DNA of 64,000 bases from Sphingomonas sp. QA11 (GCF_028473665.1 NZ_CP098774.1:3190501-3254500); one strand, 5' to 3'; positions 8,902-17,920 are shown, counted from the stretch's first letter. Notes: generated by a model from the letters alone, not told the origin. Numbers and translations: made by a program.

Positions 8902-10116
8902 TCAGGCGTTCGACGCCATCCACTCTTCCAGCACCGGTGCGATCTGGTTGCGCCATTTGCTGCCGTTGAAAATGCCGTAATGGCCGGCATCGGCCACCAG
9001 ATATTTCTTCTTCGCCTCGGGCAGCTCCGTTGCGAGCGTCAGCGCCGCCCTGGTCTGGCCCAAGCCCGAAATGTCGTCGCGCTTTCCCTCGATCGCCAGG
9101 ATGCCGATATCGGTGATCGCCGCCGGATCGACGAGGCGACCGCGATGAGTCATCGTGCCCTTGGGCAGCGCGTGGTCCTGGAACACGACATCGATCGTCT
9201 GCAGGTAGAATTCAGCGGTCATGTCGCAGACCGAGCGATATTCCTCGTAGAAATCCTTCGTCGCGTTGGCGCTGTCGTCATCGCCCTGCACGAGGTGTTT
9301 GAACATCTCGTAATGCGACATCATGTGATTGCCCAAGTTCATCGTCATGAACCCGCTGAGCTGCAGGAAGCCCGGATACACCCGCCGCCCCGCGCCAGGA
9401 TAGGTCGCCGGGATGGTCGCGATGACGTTGTTCTCGAACCAACTGTGCGGCCGCTCGGTCGCCAGCGTGTTGACCGCGGTCGGCGCTTCGCGCGTGTCGA
9501 TCGGGCCGCCCATCATGGTCAGCGTCTTCGGCCGGCACGGATGCTTGTCGGCGCTCATCAGGCAGGCGGCGGCGTAGCAGGGCACCGACGGCTGGCAGAC
9601 CGCCAGCATATGCGCGCCCGGGCCGATCAGCTCCATGAACTCGATCAGGTAATCGATATAATCGTCCAGGTCGAAGCTGCCGTCGCTCAGCGGCACCAGC
9701 TTCGCGTCGCGCCAGTCAGTGATGTAGACGTCGGCGACCGGGAGCATCCGCTCGACCGTGCCGCGGAGCAGCGTAGCATAATGGCCCGACATCGGCGCGA
9801 CGATCAGCAACTTCGGGCCACCCTCGATGCCTTCGCGCACGAAACGCTTGAGCTGGCCGAACGGCTTGCGCAACACGATCTCCTCGACCACGCTGACATC
9901 CTTGCCGTCAACCACGGTGCGATCGAGCCCGAAGTCGGGCTTGCCGCGCGGGGCTGCGGCATGAGCGAACACTTCAAGCGCCGAGCTGATGATCGAGCCG
10001 CCGCCGAAATAGGCGAAGGGATTCGCCGGATTCGACAGCATCCCCGCGCCGAAATTGGCCATCGCGCTGGCCCCCGCCAGCATCGATTTCTGCATTTCAT
10101 AAGCGTTATAGAGCAT
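8902..10116 (-). CDS. phaZ: Intracellular polyhydroxyalkanoate depolymerase
   Basis: A 404-residue protein of the PhaZ family that hydrolyses native PHA granules inside the cell. It begins MLYNAYEMQKSM, has the LIVAPMSGHYATLLRGT segment, and the modified lipase box CQPSVP in place of GxSxG. Later motifs TMMGGPIDTR and ADAGHYGIFNG supply the catalytic Asp/His region. It has no signal peptide, as expected. No PHA synthase or phasin lies beside it. A divergent ABC exporter gene starts 168 bases away. Confidence 0.93.
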   Translation of the reverse strand: MLYNAYEMQKSMLAGASAMANFGAGMLSNPANPFAYFGGGSIISSALEVFAHAAAPRGKPDFGLDRTVVDGKDVSVVEEIVLRKPFGQLKRFVREGIEGGPKLLIVAPMSGHYATLLRGTVERMLPVADVYITDWRDAKLVPLSDGSFDLDDYIDYLIEFMELIGPGAHMLAVCQPSVPCYAAACLMSADKHPCRPKTLTMMGGPIDTREAPTAVNTLATERPHSWFENNVIATIPATYPGAGRRVYPGFLQLSGFMTMNLGNHMMSHYEMFKHLVQGDDDSANATKDFYEEYRSVCDMTAEFYLQTIDVVFQDHALPKGTMTHRGRLVDPAAITDIGILAIEGKRDDISGLGQTRAALTLATELPEAKKKYLVADAGHYGIFNGSKWRNQIAPVLEEWMASNA

Positions 10117-10284
10117 CGCGTACCCAATATCGGAAAACGGTTACCTTGGACCAAGGCATAGGTGTGCGTCGCAGCATAAGCAATCGAAACGGACATACTA
10201 TTGGGCGCCCCTGCCCCATAGCGGGTTGCACGCTACCATCTCACGACCATTGCAGAGGCCGGGGACAGGCCCTACTCCCCGGCC

Positions 10285-12087
10285 ATGGCTGAGCCCTCCC
10301 CCGCGTCGCCCATCGTTTCCGAAGCGAAACCCGTCGAATCGAGGCGTCAGCTCGGCAATCTCAGGATGGTCTGGGCCCATGCCGCGCGCTACCCCCGCCA
10401 GATCGCGACGGCGCTGACCGCGCTGGTCGTCACCTCTGCCGCGACCATCGCGATCCCCTATGGCTTCAAGAAGGTGATCGATCGCGGCTTCGGCCCCGGC
10501 GCCGATGGGTCGGTCACCAATTCCTTCCACTATCTGCTGATGATCGTGGTCGTGCTCGCCATCGCGACGGCGGTGCGCTTCTACTACGTGTCCTGGCTGG
10601 GCGAGCGCGTCGTCGCCGATATCCGCGCGGCCGTTCAGCGCCACCTCCTCACCCTGGCCCCGCGCTTCTTCGAGGAGAACCGCCCGTCGGAAATCTCATC
10701 GCGCCTGACCTCTGACACCACGCTGATCGAGCAGGTCGTCGGTACCACCGTCTCCGTCGCGCTCCGCAACAGCTTCACCGGTGTCGGTGGGATGATCTAT
10801 CTCTTCGCGCTGTCGCCCAAGCTCGCCGGCATGCTGATGCTCGGCATTCCGGTCATCATCCTGCCGATCGCGCTGCTTGGCCGCCGGGTCCGCAATTTCT
10901 CGCGCACCAGCCAGGACCGCGTCGCCGATGTCGGTTCGATCGCGTCGGAGACATTGGGCGCGATGAAGGTCGTCCAGGCGTTCGGCCAGGAAGACCGCGA
11001 GGCTGCCCGCTTCGGTGCGGCGGTCAACGCCACCTTCACCGCCGCCAAGCGCCGTATCATCCTGCGCGCGTTCATGACCGCGATCGTCATCGGCCTGATC
11101 TTCGGATCGATCACCCTTGTGCTTTGGGAAGGCGCGGTCGATGTCGCCGCCGGCCGGATCAGCGGCGGATCGATCGCCGCCTTCGTGCTGACCGGCGGTC
11201 TCGTCGCCGGCGCGTTCGGCGCGCTTACCGAGGTCTATGGCGACCTGCTCCGCGGCGCGGGCGCCGCCGGGCGTCTCGCCGAGCTGCTCGACGAAGTCCC
11301 CGAGATCCGCGCACCGGCGAATCCGGTCGCTCTCCCGGAGACAGCGCGCGGCGCGATCGAGTTCGACAATGTCACCTTCCGCTATCCGACGCGGCCCGAA
11401 GTCTCCGCCCTGCAGGATTTCTCGCTTGCGATAGCGCCGGGTGAAACCGTCGCGGTGGTCGGCCCTTCCGGCGCCGGCAAGACGACCCTGTTCCAGCTGA
11501 TCCAGCGCTTCTACGATCCCGATGCGGGCCGCGTATTGCTCGACGGTGTGCCGCTGCCCGATGCCGATCCGGCCGATATCCGCCGCCACATCGCGATGGT
11601 GCCGCAGGAAACGGTGATCTTCGGCGCTTCGGCCCGCGACAATCTGCGCTACGGCAAATGGGAGGCTGGCGACGACGAGCTATGGGCCGCCGCCGAAGTG
11701 GCCAATGCCGCCGAGTTCCTGCGCAAGCTGCCCCAGGGCCTCGACACCTTCATGGGCGAAGGTGGCGCGCGCCTGTCCGGCGGCCAGCGGCAGCGCGTCG
11801 CGATTGCCCGCGCCGTGCTGCGCAACGCACCGATCCTGCTGCTCGACGAGGCGACCAGCGCGCTCGACGCCGAGAGCGAACGGCTGGTGCAGGAAGCGCT
11901 CGAACGGCTGATGGAGGATCGCACCACGCTTGTCATCGCGCACCGCCTCGCCACGGTCCGCGCGGCCGAACGGATCATCGTGATGAGCGAGGGGCGCATC
12001 GTGGAAAGCGGCACGCACGGCTCGCTGATCGGCCAGAGCGGCCTCTATGCCCGCCTTGCCAGCCTTCAGTTCAGCGAGGCGGCGTAA
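10285..12087 (+). CDS. ABC exporter with fused membrane and ATPase domains
   Basis: A 600-residue half-transporter. The first 320 residues form a six-helix exporter domain. The ATPase domain carries Walker A GPSGAGKTT, Q-loop MVPQETVIFGAS, signature LSGGQRQR, Walker B ILLLDEATSALD and switch IAHRLATV. The family includes MsbA-like lipid flippases and multidrug or peptide exporters; two copies should make one transporter. No partner gene indicates the substrate. The downstream FAD/NAD(P) gene starts at the stop, so the two are probably one operon. Confidence 0.92.
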   Translation: MAEPSPASPIVSEAKPVESRRQLGNLRMVWAHAARYPRQIATALTALVVTSAATIAIPYGFKKVIDRGFGPGADGSVTNSFHYLLMIVVVLAIATAVRFYYVSWLGERVVADIRAAVQRHLLTLAPRFFEENRPSEISSRLTSDTTLIEQVVGTTVSVALRNSFTGVGGMIYLFALSPKLAGMLMLGIPVIILPIALLGRRVRNFSRTSQDRVADVGSIASETLGAMKVVQAFGQEDREAARFGAAVNATFTAAKRRIILRAFMTAIVIGLIFGSITLVLWEGAVDVAAGRISGGSIAAFVLTGGLVAGAFGALTEVYGDLLRGAGAAGRLAELLDEVPEIRAPANPVALPETARGAIEFDNVTFRYPTRPEVSALQDFSLAIAPGETVAVVGPSGAGKTTLFQLIQRFYDPDAGRVLLDGVPLPDADPADIRRHIAMVPQETVIFGASARDNLRYGKWEAGDDELWAAAEVANAAEFLRKLPQGLDTFMGEGGARLSGGQRQRVAIARAVLRNAPILLLDEATSALDAESERLVQEALERLMEDRTTLVIAHRLATVRAAERIIVMSEGRIVESGTHGSLIGQSGLYARLASLQFSEAA

Positions 12088-12088
12088 C

Positions 12089-13528
12089 ATGAGCAAACCT
12101 GACATCCACACCGTCGCTGTCGTCGGCGCCGGCATGGCCGGCGCGCTGTTCGGCCTGAAGCTGGCCGCCGTCCGCCCTGATTTCCGGGTCATCGTGATCG
12201 AGGCGACGCGCCGTATAGGCCGCGGCCTTGCTTATGGCGCGTGCGGCCCACAACATCTGCTCAACGTGCCGATCAGCCGGATGGAAATCGGGCTGAAACC
12301 CGGCTTTGCCGACTGGCTTCAGGCCAATCCCGACGCGCAGGCGGCACTCTCCACCGGGCTTGCGGAAAGCGGCGGCGACCTGCCCGGCGTGTTCGTGCCC
12401 CGCGCCCTGTTCGGCGCCTATCTCGAGGAACGGCTCGAGGAGGCCCTTGTCACTGACGACGGCCCCGGCCTGTCGCTGGTGCGCGGTGAAGCGGTGCGGG
12501 TGCTCGCCCGCCCCGATCGCGCCGTCCGCCTGAGCGACGGCCGCGAGATCGCCGTCGATACGGTCGTGCTCGCCACCGGCAACCTCGCCCCGCGCGCACC
12601 GGGCGGGCCGGATCAATGGTTCTACGATACACCCGGCTTCGTCCCCGATCCCTGGGCGCCGGACGCGTTCGACGGCCTCACGCCCGACGATCCCCTGCTG
12701 CTGCTCGGCACCGGGCTGACGACGGTCGATATCGTACTGAAGCTCACTGCCGCTGGCCATCGCGGCCCGATCCTCGCCACTTCGCGTCGCGGCCTGCTGC
12801 CACAGGTCCATGCCGCCGGCGGCACCTGGCCGGCGTTTCTTGAGGCTGCCCTGCCCGCTTCGCCGCGCCGGCTCATGCGCCTGATCCGCGAGCAGGTCAC
12901 CGCCGCTAAGGCGCGCGACATCCCGTGGCAGCGCGTGTTCGATGCCGCCCGCCCCGCCATCCCCGCCGTCTGGAGCAGCTGGTCCTCGCGCGAGAAGCGC
13001 CAGTTCCTCCGCCATCTCCGCACCCGCTGGGACGTCCATCGGCACCGCATGGCGCAGCGCATCCACGACGCGCTCGACGCGGAGACCGCGCGTGGCCGGC
13101 TGGAGATTCTCCCGGCGCGCCTGCGCGGCTATCGCCTTACCGAGAACAAAGTCGACGTCACCCTCGCCCCCCGCACCGGCGGCGAACGCCGGTTCACCGC
13201 CGCTCGGGTGGTCAACTGCACGGGCCCGCGCCGTGACGCCGGTTCCATCGCTATTCCGCTGCTCGCCGATCTGCGTGACCAGGGACTGGCCCTGCCGGAC
13301 TCGCTTGGCCTCGGCCTCGAAACCGAGAATTGCGCGCTGCTCGACGTCGATCGCCGCGCGTCAGGCTGGCTGTACGCGCTTGGCGCCCTCACCTGCCCGC
13401 AATGGTGGGAGATCACCGCCGTCCCCGAAATCACGGTTCAGGTCGACCGGCTGGTGGGACAACTCGCCAATCCGGCGGCCGCACATCTGAGTGCTGGCGA
13501 CTTTCTCGATCTGGGGGCTGGTATCTAG
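12089..13528 (+). CDS. FAD/NAD(P)-binding oxidoreductase-like protein
   Basis: A 479-residue protein beginning with a Rossmann dinucleotide-binding motif (VAVVGAGMAGALFG). It also has TVVLATGNLAPR and LLLLGTGLTTVDIVL, the second nucleotide-binding region. This is the layout of the YdhS-like FAD-NAD(P)-binding family, whose reactions are largely unknown. Its ATG lies one base after the ABC exporter's stop, and a link to the exported compound is plausible but unproven. Codon use is typical of the window. Confidence 0.82.
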   Translation: MSKPDIHTVAVVGAGMAGALFGLKLAAVRPDFRVIVIEATRRIGRGLAYGACGPQHLLNVPISRMEIGLKPGFADWLQANPDAQAALSTGLAESGGDLPGVFVPRALFGAYLEERLEEALVTDDGPGLSLVRGEAVRVLARPDRAVRLSDGREIAVDTVVLATGNLAPRAPGGPDQWFYDTPGFVPDPWAPDAFDGLTPDDPLLLLGTGLTTVDIVLKLTAAGHRGPILATSRRGLLPQVHAAGGTWPAFLEAALPASPRRLMRLIREQVTAAKARDIPWQRVFDAARPAIPAVWSSWSSREKRQFLRHLRTRWDVHRHRMAQRIHDALDAETARGRLEILPARLRGYRLTENKVDVTLAPRTGGERRFTAARVVNCTGPRRDAGSIAIPLLADLRDQGLALPDSLGLGLETENCALLDVDRRASGWLYALGALTCPQWWEITAVPEITVQVDRLVGQLANPAAAHLSAGDFLDLGAGI

Positions 13529-13577
13529 GCGGATCGATCAGATCGGCCGCGATGTTCTGGTCCAGTGGCCGGGCAGC

Positions 13578-14021
13578 ATGAACATGCAGTTCTACTGGCA
13601 CACCACCAAGCCTAGCTATGCGCCGCTCGCCACGATTCCGGAGAATCGCCTCTATCTGACCGCCGATGCCGCCGACTCGTTCGTCGCCGGCTGGATCGCC
13701 TTTTCACATGGTCGAATAGTCACCGACGACAGGACGGCACCCGCCATCGAGATCGGCCGGCCGGGCAAGACCTGCCGACGCATTCGCCTCAACTCGGGCT
13801 ATGGCGAGATGGTGGTACTGGTGAGCAACGGCGCACCGCCCATGGCCCTATGGCCGCGAGTCGACCGGCTACGCAGTCACCGATCTGCCCGCGACGCTCG
13901 TCAGGCGACCGCAGCCGGCGCCGAAACGCTCGTTCCGGCATATGCCGGGCAGGATCGGGCATCGGCAATGGTTCGCTTCCCGGGCGGATATATCGCCGAG
14001 ATTCACGCAGCTTCTCACTGA
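13578..14021 (+). pseudogene. Glyoxalase-fold (VOC) protein with compensating frameshifts
   Basis: The frame stays open for 147 residues and ends in SAMVRFPGGYIAEIHAA, a typical last strand of VOC-superfamily proteins. From about 13845 to 13905 the good coding sequence lies one frame over, reading YGRESTGYAVTDLPATL, the usual segment before a final VOC strand. In the open frame the same bases give Arg/His-rich nonsense. One base gained and one lost about 60 bp apart would explain it. The product would have about 18 altered residues and is probably non-functional unless these are sequence errors. Confidence 0.55.
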
Positions 14022-14043
14022 CGAAGCCAGGCGACCGGGACCG

Positions 14044-14469
14044 TCAGGTCTTCTCCCGGAAGACCGCCTCGATATTGTTCCCGTCGGGATCAAGCACGAA
14101 CGCCGCATAATAGCCGCGCGGATAGCCTCCGGATCGAAACCCGGGCGCGCCATTGTCTTTGCCGCCCGCATCGATCGCGGCGGCGTGAAAGGCAGCGACT
14201 TCTTCGCGGCTGATCGCCCTGAAGGCCATATGCTGTCTCACACCATGCGGATGAAAGACGTCGATCCAGAAGACAGGATAGGTCACGCCATATCCGATAC
14301 CGCCGATGGTACTCTCCTGGTCGGACGCGAGGTCGCCGTCCATCGTGACGCGCATGACCCCTCGCATGCCCAGCGCGGACAGCGCCGCATCGTAGAACCG
14401 CGCCGAACGGGCGATGTCGGCGACGCCGATACCGCCATGGTCGATACGCCAGTCGTCGGTTTCACTCAT
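14044..14469 (-). CDS. VOC-family (glyoxalase-like) protein
   Basis: A complete 141-residue VOC protein. It has the paired beta-alpha-beta units of the fold: DHGGIGVADIARSARFYDAAL at the N-terminus, HMAFRAISREEVAAFHAAA in the middle, and YYAAFVLDPDGNNIEAVF at the end. His and Glu residues on the strands are suited to bind a metal. Function ranges from glyoxalase to dioxygenase or antibiotic binding in this superfamily. It converges on the damaged VOC gene and lies just downstream of the MarR regulator on the same strand, so regulator and enzyme may be co-transcribed. Confidence 0.88.
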   Translation of the reverse strand: MSETDDWRIDHGGIGVADIARSARFYDAALSALGMRGVMRVTMDGDLASDQESTIGGIGYGVTYPVFWIDVFHPHGVRQHMAFRAISREEVAAFHAAAIDAGGKDNGAPGFRSGGYPRGYYAAFVLDPDGNNIEAVFREKT

Positions 14470-14506
14470 GGGCTCTTCCCCGAGAAGCAGTGCGTGTCAG
14501 GACATC

Positions 14507-14959
14507 TCAGAGCAGCGCGGCGAGCCCCGAGCGGAGCGTGTCGCCGCTGGCAGGTCCGGATGCCAGATTCATGTCGATATCGCAGTGCACGCTGGTCCAC
14601 ACCGGCATCGCCTGCGCCAGCACCTGCTTTCCCAGGTCAGTGAGGGCCAGCCGCCTGATCCGCCGATCGACCGGATCAGCCTCCATGCGGACGAGACCGT
14701 CCCGTTGCAGCGGCTTGAGGTTGGCGGTCAGGCTCGTGCGGTCCATCGCCAGCAGGTTCGCGACCGAGCTGATCGACGGTGGCGCCGGTCGATTGAGCGC
14801 ATTCAGCAGCGAGAACTGGCCGCTGGTAATGCCAAAGCCGCGAAAAGCGTCGTCGAATCGGCGCGACAGCGCCCGCGCTGCCCTCTGGGCAGCCAGGCAC
14901 AGGCAATGATCCCGCACAAAATGCGTTTGCTCAGCTGAGACCAGGACGTGTTTTGACAT
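14507..14959 (-). CDS. MarR-family transcriptional regulator
   Basis: A 150-residue winged-helix regulator. The core is FGITSGQFSLLNALNRP, then SSVANLLAMDRTSLTANLKPLQRDG as the recognition helix, and the wing around DRRIRRLALTDLGKQ. MarR proteins bind palindromes as dimers and usually release DNA when a phenolic or reactive ligand binds. A 12-bp perfect palindrome lies just upstream of the start, between this gene and a divergent GST gene, so it probably represses both. The VOC gene follows on the same strand. Confidence 0.93.
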   Translation of the reverse strand: MSKHVLVSAEQTHFVRDHCLCLAAQRAARALSRRFDDAFRGFGITSGQFSLLNALNRPAPPSISSVANLLAMDRTSLTANLKPLQRDGLVRMEADPVDRRIRRLALTDLGKQVLAQAMPVWTSVHCDIDMNLASGPASGDTLRSGLAALL

Positions 14960-14970
14960 CGAGTATTTAT

Positions 14971-14982
14971 GTTGATATCAAC
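14971..14982. promoter_or_regulatory. Palindromic operator between marR-like gene and GST
   Basis: GTTGATATCAAC is a perfect 12-bp palindrome in the 58-bp divergent gap. A TTGACA hexamer at 14953 and TATCAA at 14976 are 17 bp apart and could drive the GST gene, with the palindrome over the -10 region. Position and symmetry fit a MarR-dimer site. Confidence 0.55.
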
Positions 14983-15017
14983 CTATACTGTCAAGCAGTT
15001 CATGAAGGGTGCGCCAC

Positions 15018-15689
15018 ATGCCAATCGACCCAAACGCCGATATCGAGATCACGAGCTTTGCCTGGGTGCCCGATTTCGCACGCGGGTTCGTCCGGGATAT
15101 TCGGCCACGCTGGGCGTGCGAGGAAGCTGACATCGGCTATCGCGAGCGGCTAATCGGTTTCGAGACCGCCAAAAGCGAGGACTACCGGCGCGAGCAGCCT
15201 TTCGGACAGGTGCCCGCCTATCGCGACGATGAAGTGCAGATGTTCGAGAGCGGCGCGATGGTCCTGCGCATCGCCGAGCGCTCCGAAAAACTCATGCCCG
15301 GCGACCCGGCGGGTCGGTCACGCGTGCTCACCTGGATCACCGCCGCGCTCAACAGCGTCGAGCCGTTCGTGTTCGACCTGGTGAATATCGATACGTTCAA
15401 CAAGGACGCCGAATGGGGCAGGCTGCGCCGGCCGCAGGTGATCGACAATCTGCGCGGCCGGCTCGCGGGATTGTCGGGCTGGCTCGGTGAGAAGCCCTAT
15501 CTCGAGGGCGATTTCAGCGCCGCCGATATCATCATGACGACGGTGCTGCGCGAGGTTTCGGACGATGCCCTGCTGGCCGAATTCCCCAATTTGGTCGCCT
15601 ATCGCGACCGATGCATGCAACGACCTGCGTTCGAGCAGGCACTGAAGGCGCAACTGGCGTCATTTGCGCCCGACCCGGTAGCCGCATGA
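15018..15689 (+). CDS. Glutathione S-transferase family protein
   Basis: A 223-residue GST. The N-terminal thioredoxin-like half is degenerate but keeps GQVPAYRDDEVQMFESGAM, where a cis-proline and the Glu-Ser pair hold the glutathione gamma-glutamyl group. The C-terminal helical half has GRLAGLSGWLGEKPYLEGDFSAADI, a standard GST motif. It is divergent from the MarR gene and shares the palindromic operator, which fits a detoxification response. The ATG at 15018 has AAGGG eight bases upstream; another ATG three codons earlier is possible. Confidence 0.85.
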   Translation: MPIDPNADIEITSFAWVPDFARGFVRDIRPRWACEEADIGYRERLIGFETAKSEDYRREQPFGQVPAYRDDEVQMFESGAMVLRIAERSEKLMPGDPAGRSRVLTWITAALNSVEPFVFDLVNIDTFNKDAEWGRLRRPQVIDNLRGRLAGLSGWLGEKPYLEGDFSAADIIMTTVLREVSDDALLAEFPNLVAYRDRCMQRPAFEQALKAQLASFAPDPVAA

Positions 15690-15770
15690 AGCGGCTGCAT
15701 GGTTTCAGCCGGGCCGCACGCCAAGACAGCAGGCGACGCTCAAATCATGCCGGCCGAATATCCTGTCCGG

Positions 15771-16082
15771 CTATTGTCGGCCGGGATTTAAAAACTGCTT
15801 GAACTCTATACCGAAGGAATGCGGATTCGAGAGACTGGCATTTCTCCGTCCGGTGACAGTCCAATCGGTTTGTTTGGGCTTCGCCTTCACCAACGCGATT
15901 TCCCATTCTTGCCCGGTTCGGCACACTTGACCGCCCGCAAGCGCACCGCTCTTGTCGCGCAGCGGAACACAGATGACTCGATCCTGGTCAGCTTTCGCAA
16001 GCAGGCTTTCCTGGCCCAATGCCGGCATCGACAAAGCTCCTAGAAACGCTGAAGCGGTTACGAGCGAAACCAAACGACGCAT
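15771..16082 (-). CDS. Small secreted protein, 103 residues
   Basis: The product begins with a signal peptide (MRRLVSLVTASAFLGALSMPALGQ). The mature part has two cysteines, in RVICVPLRDK and GGQVCRTGQEWE, likely to form a disulfide. Short proteins of this pattern are common in sphingomonads but have no assigned role. The start is the ATG directly before the signal sequence; the 21 codons open upstream look random. No neighbour suggests a function. Confidence 0.65.
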   Translation of the reverse strand: MRRLVSLVTASAFLGALSMPALGQESLLAKADQDRVICVPLRDKSGALAGGQVCRTGQEWEIALVKAKPKQTDWTVTGRRNASLSNPHSFGIEFKQFLNPGRQ

Positions 16083-16332
16083 CGGATATCTCCCGAAAAG
16101 ATGCCTTCGTGCGTCGGTAATAGCACTTGCCCGCCCTACCCACAAACAGGAGCAGCGTGATCGTTTTGAACGAAGCGACTCACAGTTGCTTGTTTCGAGC
16201 GAATGTCAGCAACCGCTATGTCGGGGAGGGCAAGAAGATCGTAAAAGGCAGCATTGGGCGCGCGATGTGTCTCACCCAAAAGGCCGCGAAGGCACAGTCA
16301 TCACGCGGGATCTTTCGACAGGCTCACGTCAG

Positions 16333-16414
16333 GCTTGTTCCGGCATCCGCCCTGCCCCACACTCTCGTCATCGCCTTCGGACAGGCGGCCCCCGGAACAG
16401 GCCCGGGGTGACGG
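16333..16414. repeat. Dispersed palindromic repeat pair, partial copy
   Basis: This stretch holds CTTGTTCCGGCATCC at the left and CCCGGAACAGGCCCGGGG followed by TGACGG at the right. The same two parts in the same order occur at 52220-52318. The right arm forms a hairpin; the left arm has lost its 5' half. Together with 16083-16332, where no gene is visible, it fills the gap before the reductase gene. Confidence 0.55.
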
Positions 16415-16426
16415 AGGGAAAGCAAG

Positions 16427-17590
16427 ATGCGCGACTTCGACATCATCGTATACGGTGCCACCGGCTTCACCGGACGCCTGGTCGCGGAATATCTGATCCA
16501 GGCCGATCCCGGTCCCGACAAGCGACGCTGGGCGATGGCCGGACGGTCGCTGTCCAAGCTGCAGGAGGTCCGCGACGAGATCGGGGCACCGGCGGACATC
16601 CCTTTGCTCACCGCCAATTCCGACGACCCCGCCAGCCTCAGGACCCTATGCGAGCGCACGACGGTGATGCTCACCACCGTCGGCCCGTACCAACTCTATG
16701 GCAGCGACCTCGTCGCCGCCTGCGCCGAGACAGGCACCGCCTATGTCGACCTGTGCGGCGAGCCCACCTGGATGCGCCACATGATCGACGCGCATCATGA
16801 GACCGCGAGGCGCACCGGTGCGCGCATCGTCTTTTCGTGCGGGTTCGATTCGATCCCGTTCGACCTCGGCGTCCTCACGCTCCAGGATGCGGCGAAACTG
16901 AAATACGGCAAGCCCGCCCCCCGCGTGAAATGCCGGGTGCGCAAGATGCAGGGCGGCTTTTCAGGCGGCACCGCGGCCAGCCTCAAGGCGACGCTCGCCG
17001 CTGCGGCGCGCGACCCCTCGATCCTCGGCCTGCTGACCAACCCCTTCGCGCTGACCCCGGGTTTCCAGGGCCCGAGCCAGCCCAGGGGCCTGTTGCCCGA
17101 TTACGACAAGACGATCGAGGCCTGGGTCGCACCATTCATCATGGCGCCGATCAACACCAAGAATGTTCACCGCACCAACTTCCTGCTCGGCGAGGCCTAT
17201 GGCGCCGACTTCGTCTATGACGAGATGATGGTCGCGGGCCTCGGCGATATCGGCAAGGCTGCGGCAGAGGCGATCGCGAAGATCAACCCGCTCGCCAGCG
17301 AGAAGGGCCCGAAGCCCGGCGAAGGCCCGTCGAAGGAGGAGCGCGAGAACGGCTATTACGACATCTTGTTCATCGGCGAGATGCCGGATGGGACCCGGGT
17401 TGACTCAGTCGTCACCGGGGACCGCGACCCGGGCTATGGCTCGACCAGCAAGATGATCGCTGAAACGGCCTTGTGCCTGGTGCAGGACGTAGCCGGAGAA
17501 GGCGGCATCTGGACGCCCGGCGCGCTGCTCGGCGAGGTGCTCGTCAAACGGCTCGAGGCGAAGGCAGGGCTGACGTTCCGGGCGGGGTAG
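16427..17590 (+). CDS. Saccharopine dehydrogenase-like NAD(P)-binding protein
   Basis: A 387-residue protein starting with IIVYGATGFTGRLVAEYL, the nucleotide-binding motif of the saccharopine-dehydrogenase family. It continues with AGRSLSKL, TTVGPYQLYG and YVDLCGE, and the mid-region SCGFDSIPFDLG typical of the trans-acting enoyl-reductase branch. Such proteins reduce double bonds in lipid or polyketide intermediates in some bacteria, but many have no known substrate. It stands alone, with GGAGGGAAAG just upstream of the ATG as ribosome site. Confidence 0.85.
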   Translation: MRDFDIIVYGATGFTGRLVAEYLIQADPGPDKRRWAMAGRSLSKLQEVRDEIGAPADIPLLTANSDDPASLRTLCERTTVMLTTVGPYQLYGSDLVAACAETGTAYVDLCGEPTWMRHMIDAHHETARRTGARIVFSCGFDSIPFDLGVLTLQDAAKLKYGKPAPRVKCRVRKMQGGFSGGTAASLKATLAAAARDPSILGLLTNPFALTPGFQGPSQPRGLLPDYDKTIEAWVAPFIMAPINTKNVHRTNFLLGEAYGADFVYDEMMVAGLGDIGKAAAEAIAKINPLASEKGPKPGEGPSKEERENGYYDILFIGEMPDGTRVDSVVTGDRDPGYGSTSKMIAETALCLVQDVAGEGGIWTPGALLGEVLVKRLEAKAGLTFRAG

Positions 17591-17781
17591 TTTCGTCCCG
17601 ACGCACGGGAGAAGCTCAGGGGCCCGTCCTGTCGCGGTTCCGTTAGGGTTGCGGGCGTACGAGATATCGTTCGTCGAATTCTTGGGCGCAAGAAATCCGA
17701 CATAGGTTATTTCCAGAATGCCGGCGACCGATGTGCCGAGGCAATCGGCTCAAGCTGGGCCCGTAGCGGTCCGGCTGCTGC

Positions 17782-17834
17782 TTAGGGCGGATCTCGAAAA
17801 GCCGGCATCGGTAACTTATCGATTAGGGCGGATC
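17782..17834. repeat. 12-bp direct repeat near an IS remnant
   Basis: TTAGGGCGGATC occurs at 17782-17793 and 17823-17834. The second copy lies just outside the stop of the transposase remnant, so the repeat may mark an old element end. There is no gene between 17591 and 17839. Confidence 0.3.
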
Positions 17835-17839
17835 GACAT

Positions 17840-17920
17840 TCAGCGTAGCCATATCATGGCGGCGGCAAGATGGACGAAACCGGTGAAGTGGATGGTCCGC
17901 CGATCGTAGCGGGTGGCTAA
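17840..17920 (-). pseudogene. C-terminal remnant of a second IS5-type transposase
   Basis: The minus strand reads ATRYDRRTIHFTGFVHLAAA followed by MIWLR and a stop, the well-known C-terminus of one IS5-family transposase group. It is broken at the point where the IS fragment at 17921 begins. The upstream part of this gene is not found beyond the other IS end at 19961, so sequence was lost or rearranged after insertion. Confidence 0.7.

Noticed and set aside
8980..10161. 393-residue plus-strand frame
   Set aside because: It is antisense to the PHA depolymerase; no ribosome site or domain.
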